Shown here: in pieces, positions 26,010 through 35,350 of the stretch
Position numbering within the stretch: the first letter of the stretch is position 1
Layout of the letters: each line of letters begins with the position of its first letter
Assembly: GCA_947450365.1 (NCBI GenBank)
Contig: CANFVE010000004.1
Coordinates: forward strand, 40,346 to 104,345
Reading direction: 5' to 3'
Length of the DNA: 64,000 nucleotides
DNA from: Cytophagaceae bacterium
Lineage (GTDB): Bacteria; Bacteroidota; Bacteroidia; Cytophagales; Spirosomataceae
Program-made: the position numbers and the translations under genes
The notes under the pieces: model-generated
What the model saw: the letters and a program-made list of their open reading frames with translations, nothing else
Databases searched by the model: none
What the model was told of the DNA's origin: nothing

Positions 26010-26558
26010 TTATATTTTGGGGCATTCCCAACAAATCACTTGCATGGGTTCAGGTGTCAAAATTTCTTTTTGACCTGTTCGATGAAATTGATTTTTTTCG
26101 AGGACTTTTTGGGAAGCGAGGTTATCCAAGGGTGATTCTGCGCGCAAAAGAATTAAATCAGGATCTTGGAAAGCCCATGATTTCAAGGCCTCTAGGGCCT
26201 CGCTGGCGATTCCGAGACCTCGGAATTTTTGATCGATGCAATACCCAACTTCCGTATTTCCTTCGTTCGATGGCATTCCTCCCAAACCGATTCCCCCCAC
26301 AGAACAGGACTTTTCGGTAAGGATAATTTCCCAATTTGTGTACCAAAAAAAATCGAAGGGAAATTTTTTGGTCATGGGAAGCCAAAAATCACGTAGGGCA
26401 AGGGTAGTTTCTTGTTCGTAAAACTTTTCGATGTCCCAGGAGTTAGGTTTAAGTTGAAGAAATTTTTCTAGCGCCGGTCGACCCATATTTTTCCAAATGG
26501 ACAGCATTTCATGGTCCAGGGGAATCAGTTGAAGTCGTTCAGTTTTTAAAGAAATCAT
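26010..26558 (-). CDS. GNAT family N-acetyltransferase (RimJ/RimL-like)
   Basis: 182 residues. LKTERLQLIPLDHEML is the usual N-terminal strand and helix of this subgroup; the acetyl-CoA site appears as GYCIDQKFRGLGIASEALEA (Q/R-x-x-G-x-G/A motif), followed by RAESPLDNLASQKVLEKNQF. The substrate is unknown: the subgroup includes ribosomal-protein, antibiotic and small-molecule acetylases. It lies 63 bases upstream of the argF' start on the same strand, but that operon has its own promoter. Confidence 0.85.
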   Translation of the reverse strand: MISLKTERLQLIPLDHEMLSIWKNMGRPALEKFLQLKPNSWDIEKFYEQETTLALRDFWLPMTKKFPFDFFWYTNWEIILTEKSCSVGGIGLGGMPSNEGNTEVGYCIDQKFRGLGIASEALEALKSWAFQDPDLILLRAESPLDNLASQKVLEKNQFHRTGQKEILTPEPMQVICWECPKI

Positions 26559-26710
26559 TTGACGTGGGCAGCAGGCTCGCGAGTTGACCTACAAATTAGC
26601 CATATTGGTCGCAAAAAAGAAGTGTATAACTATATAATAAAGATTTTTGTATCGGTTTTCTGAAGGAGTGTTTTGAGGAAACTATCATTTATTGCCAATT
26701 CAAAATAAAT

Positions 26711-29344
26711 ATGAAAAAATTAGTCTATCTATTATCCATCCTAAGTATTTCCTCTATTGCCTTCGCGCAAGTTCCTGCGGGCCTCGGTAGTTTTGGGGGA
26801 GCAACCAAAAAAGAGGTGGCCGCCCCAGCAGCTGCGCCAAAAGGTTCCGCGAAAATTGTGGGATATTTATTGGATTCTACGGATTCGAAACCAGTTGAAT
26901 TTGCTTCGGTTGCATTGATCAATAAAACAACGGGTCGTCCGGTGGATGGAGCTGTGGCGGATCAGGTGGGTAAGTTTTCGATCACCAAAGTGGCCATCGG
27001 TAGTTATAAATTAGTTGTTTCCTTTTTGGGATATAACAGCGTAACGATTCCTGTTGAAATCGCATCCAAAAATGATGACAAAGATTTAGGTGTTATCAAG
27101 ATGGGTTCCAGCATGAAAATGCTTGCGGAGGTTACAGTAGAAGGCCAGCGTGCCTTGATCGAAGAAAAAGTTGACCGTACCGTTTATAATGCTGAAAAGG
27201 ATCAAACGAATCGTGGGGGAGATGCGACAGATGTATTAAAGAAAGTTCCCATGCTTTCGGTGGATTTGGATGGAAATCCTTCTTTACGGGGTTCTTCGAA
27301 TATCAAGGTTTTGATTAATAATAAGCCTTCAACGATTTTAGCATCTAGTATTTCGGACGCTTTGAAGCAAATTCCTGCGGATATGATTAAAACGGTAGAA
27401 GTAATTACTTCGCCATCTGCGAAATATGATGCGGAAGGTAGTGCGGGTATTATCAACATCGTGACGAAGAAAAATACCTTACAAGGTTTAACGTTCTCAT
27501 TTGACTCCTCTGTCGGTGTTCGTGGTTCGAATTTATCAATGAACGGAAATTTCCGGAATAAGACCTGGGGAATGACCTTGGGTGGTTTTGGACGTTCTCA
27601 GTATAATGTAAATGGTTCTTCTGAATCTATTCAGACGACGTCTAATAATGGCGTATTAACTCGAAACGTACAAACATCTGATACGCGTAGTTCCGCATTG
27701 TTTGGTAATTACCAAATTGGATTTGATTGGGATATTAACAAATATAACTCAATTACGGCTTCAAGTCGCTTTGGGGTTCGGAATGGAAATAACTGGGGCG
27801 ATGGTTTACGTCAGGTAAAAAATGATAAGTTGTTCAGTTTACGGAATACAAATTCATTAGACGAATCTGCCAACGTTGATTTGAATGTGGATTATACGCA
27901 CACGTTTGAGAAACCACAAAAAGAGTTTAGTATTTTGGCGATGATATCGAACAACAATCGGACCAATAATTTCTTTAATGACATCATGAATCCCAATTCG
28001 ACCATGAGTCAAATTATGAACTCCATTAAGAATATCAACGGATCCGTAAACAAAGAATCTACGTTGCAGATTGACTATCAAACACCGATTACCAAATTAC
28101 AAATGATTGAGTTCGGTGCGAAGATTATTGGGCGTCAGGTAAATTCAGATTATGCGTCTTTCTTGAACCCGACAGGCAATGATCCGGCGAATTACACGAA
28201 AGTCAACTTAGTGAATTTACCAAGTAACGTATTTGACTACAATCAAAATATTTGGGGAACGTATTTCTCTTATACGCTTACTACAAAAAATAAGTGGAGT
28301 ATTAAGGCAGGAGGTCGTTATGAGCATACGGACATTACGGCCAGTTTCTTGAAAAAAGAAGGTCAGAATTTGACGATTCCTCCTTACGGAGTTTTGGTTC
28401 CAAGCTTTAATATGTCGAAGACGTTTAAATCTGGTACGTGGCGCTTTAGTTTCAATCGCCGGATCCAACGTCCAGGTATTCAAAACTTGAATCCGAACGT
28501 AAATGCAACAAATCCATTAAATATTTCGATGGGTAATCCGAATTTGGCGCCCGAATATGCAAACAACTATGAGATTAATTACAGCAAGTTTGTGAAGCAA
28601 ACCTATATTTCTACCGCGATTTTCGTTCGTAATAATACGGGTGCAATCAATCAGATCAGGTCAGTGGTGGGCGATACGGTGAAAACAACTTCGATGAATA
28701 TTGGCGAGGAGAATGCCTATGGTATGAACATTAACTTAAACGCGAATCTATCAAATAAATTGATGATTGGTGGAGGTGGAGACTTTTCCTACATGGTTTT
28801 GAGAAATAATGTAGCTGATCCATTAATGAATGCAAGCAATCAAGGTTTGCAATCCAATTTTAGAATTTTTGGAAACTACAATATTGGAAATGGCTGGGGA
28901 GCACAATTATTCTCCTTCTATCGCCCGAATCAAATCATGTTGCAAGGATCTCAAGGAGGTTTTGGAATCTATAGCTTAAGTTTTAAGAAAGATTTCAAAA
29001 GCAAAAAAGGTAGCATCGGTTTTGGTGCAGAGAATTTCTTAGCGAATGGCATGACCATTCATAGCGAAACCAAGACTCCTGTGATCACGCAAGAAAGTAA
29101 TAATGTGATGCGAAACATGAATTTCAAAATCAATTTATCGTATCGATTTGGTAAAATGTCCTTCGGACCTACTAAACGTAAGAAATCAGTGAACAATGAC
29201 GACCAAAAAGATGGCGGTGGCGACGCGACGCCTGCGCCTCAACAACCTGCAATGCCTGGCATGATGGGTGGTGGTGACCGTGGTGGACGCGGTGGTAGCG
29301 GTGGAGGCTACAGCGGTGGCGGTGGATTCGGTGGTCCGAGATAA
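26711..29344 (+). CDS. Outer-membrane beta-barrel (TonB receptor-like) protein with Gly-rich tail
   Basis: 877 residues. MKKLVYLLSILSISSIAFAQ is a signal peptide. A CarboxypepD_reg domain (GYLLDSTDSKPVEFASVAL) is followed by a plug domain (RGGDATDVLKKVPMLSVDLD; LRGSSNIKVLINNKP; IKTVEVITSPSAKYDAEGSAG) and an outer-membrane beta-barrel family 3-type barrel. Unlike SusC proteins it has no SusD partner. The protein does not end at the barrel: after the last strand there is an Asp/Pro-containing linker and a tail of about 30 residues rich in Gly (GGGDRGGRGGSGGGYSGGG). Function is probably uptake or surface structure. A hairpin terminator follows. Confidence 0.9.
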   Translation: MKKLVYLLSILSISSIAFAQVPAGLGSFGGATKKEVAAPAAAPKGSAKIVGYLLDSTDSKPVEFASVALINKTTGRPVDGAVADQVGKFSITKVAIGSYKLVVSFLGYNSVTIPVEIASKNDDKDLGVIKMGSSMKMLAEVTVEGQRALIEEKVDRTVYNAEKDQTNRGGDATDVLKKVPMLSVDLDGNPSLRGSSNIKVLINNKPSTILASSISDALKQIPADMIKTVEVITSPSAKYDAEGSAGIINIVTKKNTLQGLTFSFDSSVGVRGSNLSMNGNFRNKTWGMTLGGFGRSQYNVNGSSESIQTTSNNGVLTRNVQTSDTRSSALFGNYQIGFDWDINKYNSITASSRFGVRNGNNWGDGLRQVKNDKLFSLRNTNSLDESANVDLNVDYTHTFEKPQKEFSILAMISNNNRTNNFFNDIMNPNSTMSQIMNSIKNINGSVNKESTLQIDYQTPITKLQMIEFGAKIIGRQVNSDYASFLNPTGNDPANYTKVNLVNLPSNVFDYNQNIWGTYFSYTLTTKNKWSIKAGGRYEHTDITASFLKKEGQNLTIPPYGVLVPSFNMSKTFKSGTWRFSFNRRIQRPGIQNLNPNVNATNPLNISMGNPNLAPEYANNYEINYSKFVKQTYISTAIFVRNNTGAINQIRSVVGDTVKTTSMNIGEENAYGMNINLNANLSNKLMIGGGGDFSYMVLRNNVADPLMNASNQGLQSNFRIFGNYNIGNGWGAQLFSFYRPNQIMLQGSQGGFGIYSLSFKKDFKSKKGSIGFGAENFLANGMTIHSETKTPVITQESNNVMRNMNFKINLSYRFGKMSFGPTKRKKSVNNDDQKDGGGDATPAPQQPAMPGMMGGGDRGGRGGSGGGYSGGGGFGGPR

Positions 29345-29380
29345 TAACGTTTTTTCAAATTAGAGTTTTTAGGTTGTTAA

Positions 29381-29411
29381 AAAAGGGTGCCTTTCTGGCG
29401 CTCTTTTTTTT
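29381..29411 (+). terminator. Rho-independent terminator after the outer-membrane barrel gene
   Basis: AAAAGGGTGCC pairs with GGCGCTCTTTT across a 5-nt loop (11 pairs, including two G-U), followed by a T run. It is the expected terminator 37 bases after the stop codon at 29344. Confidence 0.7.
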
Positions 29412-29467
29412 GTTTAAAAAAAACTCTGATAATTGGGCACCGTCATTCGCAAGGTTCAATCAGATAC

Positions 29468-30442
29468 CTATTTGATACGCTCGATGGTATACCCGATAAG
29501 GTCTCCGAGGGAATTTCGGAAATTGGATGGTGGAAATTGGTCTAATAGGGCACGCGCTTCGTCTGCAAAGGCATTCATCTGTTTGTTGGCATAAGCCAAG
29601 CCGCCCGTGCTTTTGACAAATTGAATCACTTCCTGCACCTTTTGAGGATTTTCAGATTCGTGTTTAATCGTGTGAATGATGCGTTTTTTGGTGGAACGAT
29701 CGGTATTTTGAAGTGCAAAAATGAGCGGTAGCGTCATCTTTTTTTCCTTGATGTCGATGCCCAAAGGTTTTCCAATTTCCGCATCGCCGTAATCAAACAA
29801 ATCATCTTTGATTTGAAATGCGATGCCCACCTTTTCACCAAAAGTTCGGGCAAGTTCGACCAGATGTTCTTCAGCGCCAGTGGATTGTACGCCTACGGCA
29901 CAACAAGCGGAAATTAACGTCGCTGTTTTCTTGCGTATAATATCAAAATAAACCTCTTCGGTGATATCTAATTTTCTGGCCTTTTCAATTTGTAATAATT
30001 CGCCTTCCGCCATTTCACGGACAGCCGTGGAAACGGAACTTAATAAATCAAAATCTTGATTTTCGACGGATAGCAAAAGTCCTTTGGATAACAAATAATC
30101 TCCCACAAGAACTGCAATCTTATTTTTCCAAATGGCATTGATGGAGAAAAAGCCCCGGCGGTAATTTGAATCATCCACCACATCATCATGTACCAGCGTG
30201 GCCGTATGAAGCAATTCGATCAGCGCGGCACCTCGGTACGTTTTTTCAGTGATTTCGCCTACGCAACCTGCCGTTAAAAAGACAAACATCGGACGCATTT
30301 GCTTGCCTTTGCGCTGTACAATGTAATTCATGATTTTATCCAAAAGCATCACTTTTGTTTTCATGAATTTTCTGAACTTTCCTTCAAATTCTTTCATGGG
30401 TTCCGCAATCGGTGCCTGAATAGATTTGATGGAATACGACAT
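29468..30442 (-). CDS. Polyprenyl diphosphate synthase (trans, long chain)
   Basis: 324 residues from MSYSIKSIQA; a TTG ten codons upstream is less likely. First aspartate-rich motif LVHDDVVDDSNYRRG near residue 90 and second motif QIKDDLFDYGD near residue 210 are those of all-trans prenyl synthases. RKGKQMRPMFVFLTAG is the conserved IPP-binding region. It elongates farnesyl or geranylgeranyl diphosphate with IPP, most likely for the menaquinone side chain given the ubiE gene in the window. Chain length cannot be read reliably. Divergent from the patatin gene across 97 bases. Confidence 0.92.
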   Translation of the reverse strand: MSYSIKSIQAPIAEPMKEFEGKFRKFMKTKVMLLDKIMNYIVQRKGKQMRPMFVFLTAGCVGEITEKTYRGAALIELLHTATLVHDDVVDDSNYRRGFFSINAIWKNKIAVLVGDYLLSKGLLLSVENQDFDLLSSVSTAVREMAEGELLQIEKARKLDITEEVYFDIIRKKTATLISACCAVGVQSTGAEEHLVELARTFGEKVGIAFQIKDDLFDYGDAEIGKPLGIDIKEKKMTLPLIFALQNTDRSTKKRIIHTIKHESENPQKVQEVIQFVKSTGGLAYANKQMNAFADEARALLDQFPPSNFRNSLGDLIGYTIERIK

Positions 30443-30538
30443 AGAAATTTTAGATGTGAGTCTTGCGCTCAATGAAATTGTGTAAATTTAATCACATTTT
30501 GGGATAATCCCTTTTCTGTACACATTTAATACCAAAAA

Positions 30539-31414
30539 ATGAGTAATATTCTCGTGCTAGCTGGGGGTTCGGTGAAAGGAGCTTTTCAGGCAGGTGTGAT
30601 AAAAGCGCTGATGGAAAAGGGCTATCGACCCGATGCCATTTATGGCGTATCTGCCGGAAGTTTAAATGCAGCCTATTTTGTTAATCAAATCGGTTTACAG
30701 GCCTTAGCCGGCGAACCAATTTCCTTTGCCCAAGCCGCTCAGGATTTATGGGATTTTTGGGAAACCCGGATTACCCAACCCGATTGTTTATCAAAGCCTT
30801 TTACGATTTTCCAGTTGGGATGGTCCGCACTGACCAAACGTTTCAAAGGACTTGTCTCTACCGAACCGCTTCGTTTGTTAATAGAAGACGTGATTTCCAT
30901 TCGAAATTTACATGCGAGTCCTATTGGTTTGAAAATTGGTGCAGTGAATATTATGGATGGGAATATGCATTACATCGACCATTCACATGATGAATTTTTG
31001 ACTTATTTGATGGCCTCTTCGGCTGTGCCGATTTTGATGCCTGTTGTGAAAATCAAAGGCGAAGACCGCAGGAGTTATCTCGACGGGGGTCTGCGAGATG
31101 TAGCACCTCTTAAAAAAGCGGTGGAAGATGGTGGGAAAAATATTGTTTGCATCGCTTGTCACATGGAGTCCATCGAAGGAGGTTCCTTTGATTCAGGTGA
31201 TTTATTGGCATTGGTAGACCGGGTAATGGATATTGCGGTGAATGAGATTCTAAATGCGGACATTCGTGAAGTGATGTCGATGAATCAGCATTTGAAGATT
31301 CGGGCGATTCGGCCTCCTCAGCCACTGACGATTGATATTCAAAAATTTAACAAAATGGATATCAGGCGCTTGTTGGAACTTGGCTATTCCGTCGGCCAAG
31401 AAATAGAATTGTAA
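30539..31414 (+). CDS. Patatin-like phospholipase
   Basis: 291 residues with the full patatin signature: oxyanion hole GGSVKGAFQAGVIKAL at the N-terminus, nucleophile elbow YGVSAGSLNA (Ser about 39), and the catalytic-dyad Asp in DGGLRDVAPL. No signal peptide, so it acts inside the cell as a lipid acyl hydrolase. Substrate unknown. It is a single gene, converging on the frr terminator. Confidence 0.92.
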   Translation: MSNILVLAGGSVKGAFQAGVIKALMEKGYRPDAIYGVSAGSLNAAYFVNQIGLQALAGEPISFAQAAQDLWDFWETRITQPDCLSKPFTIFQLGWSALTKRFKGLVSTEPLRLLIEDVISIRNLHASPIGLKIGAVNIMDGNMHYIDHSHDEFLTYLMASSAVPILMPVVKIKGEDRRSYLDGGLRDVAPLKKAVEDGGKNIVCIACHMESIEGGSFDSGDLLALVDRVMDIAVNEILNADIREVMSMNQHLKIRAIRPPQPLTIDIQKFNKMDIRRLLELGYSVGQEIEL

Positions 31415-31424
31415 CTAATAGGGC

Positions 31425-31449
31425 AAAAAAAAGCCTGGAATCTCCAGGC
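31425..31449 (-). terminator. Terminator of the pyrH-frr operon
   Basis: GCCTGGA-ATC-TCCAGGC is a perfect 7-bp GC-rich stem with a 3-nt loop. On the minus strand it is followed by eight T (complement of the A run at 31425-31432), nine bases after the frr stop. It may also slow transcription arriving from the patatin gene on the plus strand. Confidence 0.75.
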
Positions 31450-31457
31450 GTATTTCT

Positions 31458-32018
31458 TTACACGGACATGATGTCCTTTTCTTTGTCGGTGAAAATCTGA
31501 TCGATTTTGGCGATAAAGCCATCGGTCATTTTTTGAATTTTTTCTTCGCCGGATTTGATATCATCTTCCGAAACCCCTTCTCCTTTTAATTTTTTGATGC
31601 TGTTATTGCCATCTTGACGTGCATTTCGAATGTTGATTTTAGCCACCTCGATTTCTTGCTTCGCCCGCTTCACTAAATCTCTTCTGCGTTCTTCGGTCAA
31701 CTGCGGGATAGATAGACGAATTAATTCCCCATCGTTCATTGGATTTAACCCTAAATTCGAGTTTCGAATCGCTTTTTCGATTTCGCCAAAAATCCCTTTT
31801 TCAAATGGTTTGATTGCAATCGTCCGCGCGTCGGGGGTGGTGATAGAAGCTGCCCCTGTAATGGGTGTTGGCATGCCATAATATTCAATCATCAATCCAT
31901 CCAGCATCGATGTGCTCGCTTTCCCGGCTCGGATTTTGGACAATTCGATGTTTAAATGTTTAATGGCGCCTTCCATCGTTTCTTGGGACGCTTCGATGTA
32001 AAATTCTATTTCTTCCAT
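31458..32018 (-). CDS. frr: Ribosome recycling factor
   Basis: 186 residues from MEEIEFYIEA; an in-frame TTG two codons upstream is possible. LSKIRAGKASTSMLDGL, PLMEYYG-like MIEYYGMPTPI, GLNPMNDGELIRLSIPQLTEERR and the C-terminal DGFIAKIDQIFTDKEKDIMSV are the classical RRF segments. It splits post-termination ribosomes with EF-G. It follows pyrH by seven bases, the common pyrH-frr order. Confidence 0.97.
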   Translation of the reverse strand: MEEIEFYIEASQETMEGAIKHLNIELSKIRAGKASTSMLDGLMIEYYGMPTPITGAASITTPDARTIAIKPFEKGIFGEIEKAIRNSNLGLNPMNDGELIRLSIPQLTEERRRDLVKRAKQEIEVAKINIRNARQDGNNSIKKLKGEGVSEDDIKSGEEKIQKMTDGFIAKIDQIFTDKEKDIMSV

Positions 32019-32025
32019 GGTCAAA

Positions 32026-32736
32026 TTAACTAATCAGGGTTCCCACATCCTCTCCGGCAACTAAGGCAGCTAAATTGCCTTCTTTGTTCATATCAAAAAC
32101 GATGATGGGAACTTTATTTTCTTGGCATAACGTAAATGCCGTGGTATCCATAATTTTTAAGCCTTTGCTGATGGCTTCTTCAAAACTCAATTGGGTATAA
32201 CGGGTCGCAGTCGGATCTTTTTCTGGATCTTCCGTGTAGACACCATCGACGCGCGTTCCTTTTAAGACCACATCCGCTTCGATTTCAATCGCACGGAGGG
32301 AAGCTGTTGAATCCGTCGTGAAATAAGGGTTACCCGTACCGGCTCCAAAAATCACAATTCGACCTTTTTCCAAATGGCGCATGGCGCGCCGACGAATGAA
32401 CGGTTCACAAACTGCCTCCACTTTAATCGCAGTCATCATCCGGGTATACAAGCCTTGTTTTTCTAAAGATGCTTGTACCGCCATGCCATTAATCACGGTG
32501 GCTAACATACCCATGTAATCGCCTTGCACGCGATCGATGCCTGCTTTCGCAGCACTTGCTCCCCGAAAAATATTTCCTCCACCGATGACAATCGCCACTT
32601 CCACCCCTAAATCATGCACTTTTTTAATTTCTGCGGCATATTGACCTAATATGTTCGGGTCGATGACCTCGCCATCCGTAGAAAGCGATTCGCCTGAAAG
32701 TTTTAATAAGATGCGTTTGTATTTAGGGCCTTTCAT
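32026..32736 (-). CDS. pyrH: UMP kinase
   Basis: 236 residues, amino-acid-kinase fold. [49 protein letters not shown], and [21 protein letters not shown] are bacterial PyrH motifs. It phosphorylates UMP to UDP with ATP and is hexameric and allosteric in the family. It heads the pyrH-frr unit; a -7 element lies about 30 bases upstream. Confidence 0.97.
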   Translation of the reverse strand: MKGPKYKRILLKLSGESLSTDGEVIDPNILGQYAAEIKKVHDLGVEVAIVIGGGNIFRGASAAKAGIDRVQGDYMGMLATVINGMAVQASLEKQGLYTRMMTAIKVEAVCEPFIRRRAMRHLEKGRIVIFGAGTGNPYFTTDSTASLRAIEIEADVVLKGTRVDGVYTEDPEKDPTATRYTQLSFEEAISKGLKIMDTTAFTLCQENKVPIIVFDMNKEGNLAALVAGEDVGTLIS

Positions 32737-32767
32737 GAAATGAGGATTTTGTCGATTTTGTGCGCTG

Positions 32768-32775
32768 CAAATTTA
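32768..32775 (-). promoter_or_regulatory. -7 promoter element upstream of pyrH
   Basis: TAAATTTG on the minus strand matches TAnnTTTG and is followed by CAGCGC, with 31 bases to the pyrH ATG. No good TTTG is visible at -33, so this rests on the -7 box alone. Confidence 0.4.
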
Positions 32776-32789
32776 GAAAAAATATTCAG

Positions 32790-33497
32790 CTAATTGCTTT
32801 CTGAGTTCAAGCTTTTCTCTTTGGCTTGGGGCAATTTCCACCAAGGCAAATAGGGATGGGCATGATGTTCATAATGGTAGCCAAAAAAGTAGCAGGAAAT
32901 AAATGCCCACACATGATTTTTTGATTGGCTGCGAGATTGCTGTTGATTGTGTTTCTCATGTTCGCCGCGATGGGGCAAATACGTGCCAAAAACGAATAAT
33001 TGTAGGGTACTTAATATGGCAGGTAATTCCCAAATCAAAATCAAATTCCACATGGGAATCCATAATTTGAGGATGTTATAGGTGATGGCCATGGCGAGAA
33101 CTTGTTGCCACGTCACATATTGCCACATAAATCGAAACCACCAAAGGAAAAAATTTCCTTGATGTACATCCGGGTCTTTTTCAGTGTTCACGAAGGCGTG
33201 ATGTTCGTGGTGTTTCCTCTCTAGTTTGGCGTAATTATTGAAGGCAAAAAGGAGGGTACATGCCTGTCCCAGGGCTCGGTTGATTTTCGGATATTTTATG
33301 CTGAGTACTCCATGAATCGAATCGTGGGAGGAAATAAAAAGTCCGGTGTATAAATGGGTTTGGATCAGGATAGCGATGTAAAGCCAAGGACTTTTGGGAT
33401 CGATTACCGTGTGGAGGCCGAAATAGAGGTTGGTGGACCAAGCGATTAAAATCGCCAATGCCCAAAAAATTCCCCATTCTTTATTTGATTTCTCCAT
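32790..33497 (-). CDS. crtW: CrtW-type beta-carotene ketolase (membrane fatty acid hydroxylase superfamily)
   Basis: 235 residues, integral membrane di-iron oxygenase. The histidine clusters are all present: SSHDSIHG (~57), ERKHHEHHAF (~94), FGTYLPHRGEHEKHN (~172) and FFGYHYEHHAHPYLPWWKLP near the C-terminus; the last motif is characteristic of CrtW ketolases rather than of acyl desaturases. It would add 4-keto groups to beta-ring carotenoids, giving canthaxanthin or astaxanthin-type red pigments. No other carotenoid gene is in the window, so it is detached from any crt cluster. It is divergent from the GH43 gene with which it may share a promoter core. Confidence 0.85.
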   Translation of the reverse strand: MEKSNKEWGIFWALAILIAWSTNLYFGLHTVIDPKSPWLYIAILIQTHLYTGLFISSHDSIHGVLSIKYPKINRALGQACTLLFAFNNYAKLERKHHEHHAFVNTEKDPDVHQGNFFLWWFRFMWQYVTWQQVLAMAITYNILKLWIPMWNLILIWELPAILSTLQLFVFGTYLPHRGEHEKHNQQQSRSQSKNHVWAFISCYFFGYHYEHHAHPYLPWWKLPQAKEKSLNSESN

Positions 33498-33537
33498 GGA
33501 ATCGTGTCAAATTTGAATTCCTATACCATACCCCAAA
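33484..33537. promoter_or_regulatory. Candidate bidirectional promoter between crtW and the GH43 gene
   Basis: The palindrome CAAATTTG (33508-33515; TCAAATTTGA extended) reads as a -7-like nnnnTTTG box on both strands. TTTG at 33484-33487 lies 20 bases upstream for the plus strand (inside the first crtW codons), and the complement of TTTG at 33534-33537 lies 18 bases upstream for the minus strand. TA is replaced by CA in the -7 box, so strength is uncertain. Confidence 0.42.
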
Positions 33538-33540
33538 ACT

Positions 33541-35286
33541 ATGAAAATTGTTTCATCCATTTTCTTCTTTTTCATTTGTTTATCTGGAAATCTGCGGGCC
33601 CAGCAAACCTATTGCAATCCCATGAACCTGGATTATGGATTTACACCGATACCCAATTTTTCGGAACAAGGTAGGCATCGGGCTACCGCAGATCCGGTCA
33701 TTACGTTTTTTAAGGATCGCTATTATTTGTTTTCGACGAATCAATGGGGGTATTGGTGGAGCTCGGATATGCTAAAATGGAATTTTGTTTCGCGCCGATT
33801 TTTACAACCTTATCACAAGGTATACGACGAATTATGTGCTCCAGCTACGCTTGTGTTGGGCGATAGTTTATTGGTCATCGGGTCGACCTATGCAAAGGAT
33901 TTTACCCTTTGGTATAGCCAGCAACCCGAAAAAGACACGTGGAAAGAAGCTGTTCATGCATTTACGGCGGGGGCATGGGATCCGGCTTTTTTTGTGGATG
34001 ATGATAAACGCGTTTATTTATACTATGGCTCGAGCAATGTATATCCCATGTATGGCCAGGAAGTTGATCGCAAAACCTTGCAGGTTATCGGAGAGCGAAA
34101 AGACTTGATCTCCTTGCATGATGAGCAACATGGCTGGGAGAGATTTGGTGAATACCAAGACAATACCTTTTTAAAACCCTTCATGGAAGGTGCTTGGATG
34201 AATAAATATAAAGGCACCTATTATTTGCAATATGGCGCGCCGGGGACGGAATTTTCTGGCTATGGTGATGGAGTGTATACATCAATACATCCCTTGGGGC
34301 CTTTTACCTATCAAGCTCACAATCCTTTTTCATTTAAACCAGGCGGATTTACCCGCGGGGCGGGGCATGGGGCAACATTTGAGGATCGTTACCAAAATTG
34401 GTGGCATGTTTCTACGATCACGATTGCGGTGAAAAATAGTTTTGAGCGCCGCTTAGGTTTATGGCCGACGGCCTTTGATGCTGATGGAATTTTATATACC
34501 CAAACGGCCTATGGCGATTTTCCGCATTATATGCCGACGAGTCTCGTGAAAAATCCGAAGGACCTTTTTACCGGTTGGATGATTTTAAATTATAATAAAC
34601 CAGTTCGAGTTTCGTCGAGTTTAGGTGCTTATGCAGCTAATTTGGCCGTAGACGAACAATTGAAAACCTATTGGTCTGCGAAATCGAGTCAAAAAGGGGA
34701 ATGGATCGAATCAGATTTAGGGGCTGTATCAACCGTTCGTGCGCTGCAGATTAATTATGCGGATCAGGATGTGGATTCCAGCTTTTTAGGGAAAATACCG
34801 GGTATTTATCATCAATATCAAATTTTCTCGAGCATAGATGGTCGGAATTGGAAGCTATTGGTGGATAAATCTAAAAACAAAACAGATGTTCCGCATGATT
34901 ACATTGAATTGAAAAAGCCTGTGGAGGCCCGTTATTTAAAAATGTTGAATCATCATATGGCGGCGGGAAAATTTGCGTTGAGTGGTTTTCGGGTTTTTGG
35001 ATTGGGGCATGGAAAAAAACCGGGAGCGGTAAAGGATTTGATTGTGTTGCGTGGGGAACATGATACGCGCAGTGCGTGGTTGAAATGGGGTAATCGATCT
35101 GATGCCACAGGTTATGTGATTTACTCTGGGATCGCTCCGGATAAGCTATATACATCGGTTCAGGTATTTGGGTCGAATGAATATTATTTTAAATCGATGG
35201 AAAAGGGACGCACCTATTATTTTCAAATCGAGACGTTTAATGAAAACGGGATTGGGGAACGGGGTCCCATCATCGAATCGCGTTGA
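33541..35286 (+). CDS. Secreted GH43-like glycoside hydrolase with F5/8-type and Fn3-like domains
   Basis: 581 residues. A signal peptide ending LSGNLRAQQ is followed by a five-bladed beta-propeller typical of GH43: catalytic-base region ATADPVITFFKDRYYLFST, the second Asp in AGAWDPAFFVDDDKRVYLYYG, and the general acid Glu in MEGAWMNKYKGTYYLQYGAPGTE-like sequence near residue 220. Residues ~350-485 form a discoidin (F5/8 C) carbohydrate-binding module with LAVDEQLKTYWSAKSSQKG, and the last ~85 residues an Fn3-like domain. It probably trims arabinose-, xylose- or galactose-containing polysaccharides outside the inner membrane. No SusC/D pair is adjacent. Confidence 0.86.
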   Translation: MKIVSSIFFFFICLSGNLRAQQTYCNPMNLDYGFTPIPNFSEQGRHRATADPVITFFKDRYYLFSTNQWGYWWSSDMLKWNFVSRRFLQPYHKVYDELCAPATLVLGDSLLVIGSTYAKDFTLWYSQQPEKDTWKEAVHAFTAGAWDPAFFVDDDKRVYLYYGSSNVYPMYGQEVDRKTLQVIGERKDLISLHDEQHGWERFGEYQDNTFLKPFMEGAWMNKYKGTYYLQYGAPGTEFSGYGDGVYTSIHPLGPFTYQAHNPFSFKPGGFTRGAGHGATFEDRYQNWWHVSTITIAVKNSFERRLGLWPTAFDADGILYTQTAYGDFPHYMPTSLVKNPKDLFTGWMILNYNKPVRVSSSLGAYAANLAVDEQLKTYWSAKSSQKGEWIESDLGAVSTVRALQINYADQDVDSSFLGKIPGIYHQYQIFSSIDGRNWKLLVDKSKNKTDVPHDYIELKKPVEARYLKMLNHHMAAGKFALSGFRVFGLGHGKKPGAVKDLIVLRGEHDTRSAWLKWGNRSDATGYVIYSGIAPDKLYTSVQVFGSNEYYFKSMEKGRTYYFQIETFNENGIGERGPIIESR

Positions 35287-35350
35287 TTTCCCCTAAATCT
35301 GTCCGTATTATCCTCCCGTGAATCAGGAAATAACGAGGGGAGTCATCATG

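Noticed and set aside
32790..33497. Fatty acid desaturase instead of CrtW
   Set aside because: The superfamily histidine boxes are shared, but the C-terminal FGYHYEHH...PWWKLP motif and 235-residue length favour a carotenoid ketolase.
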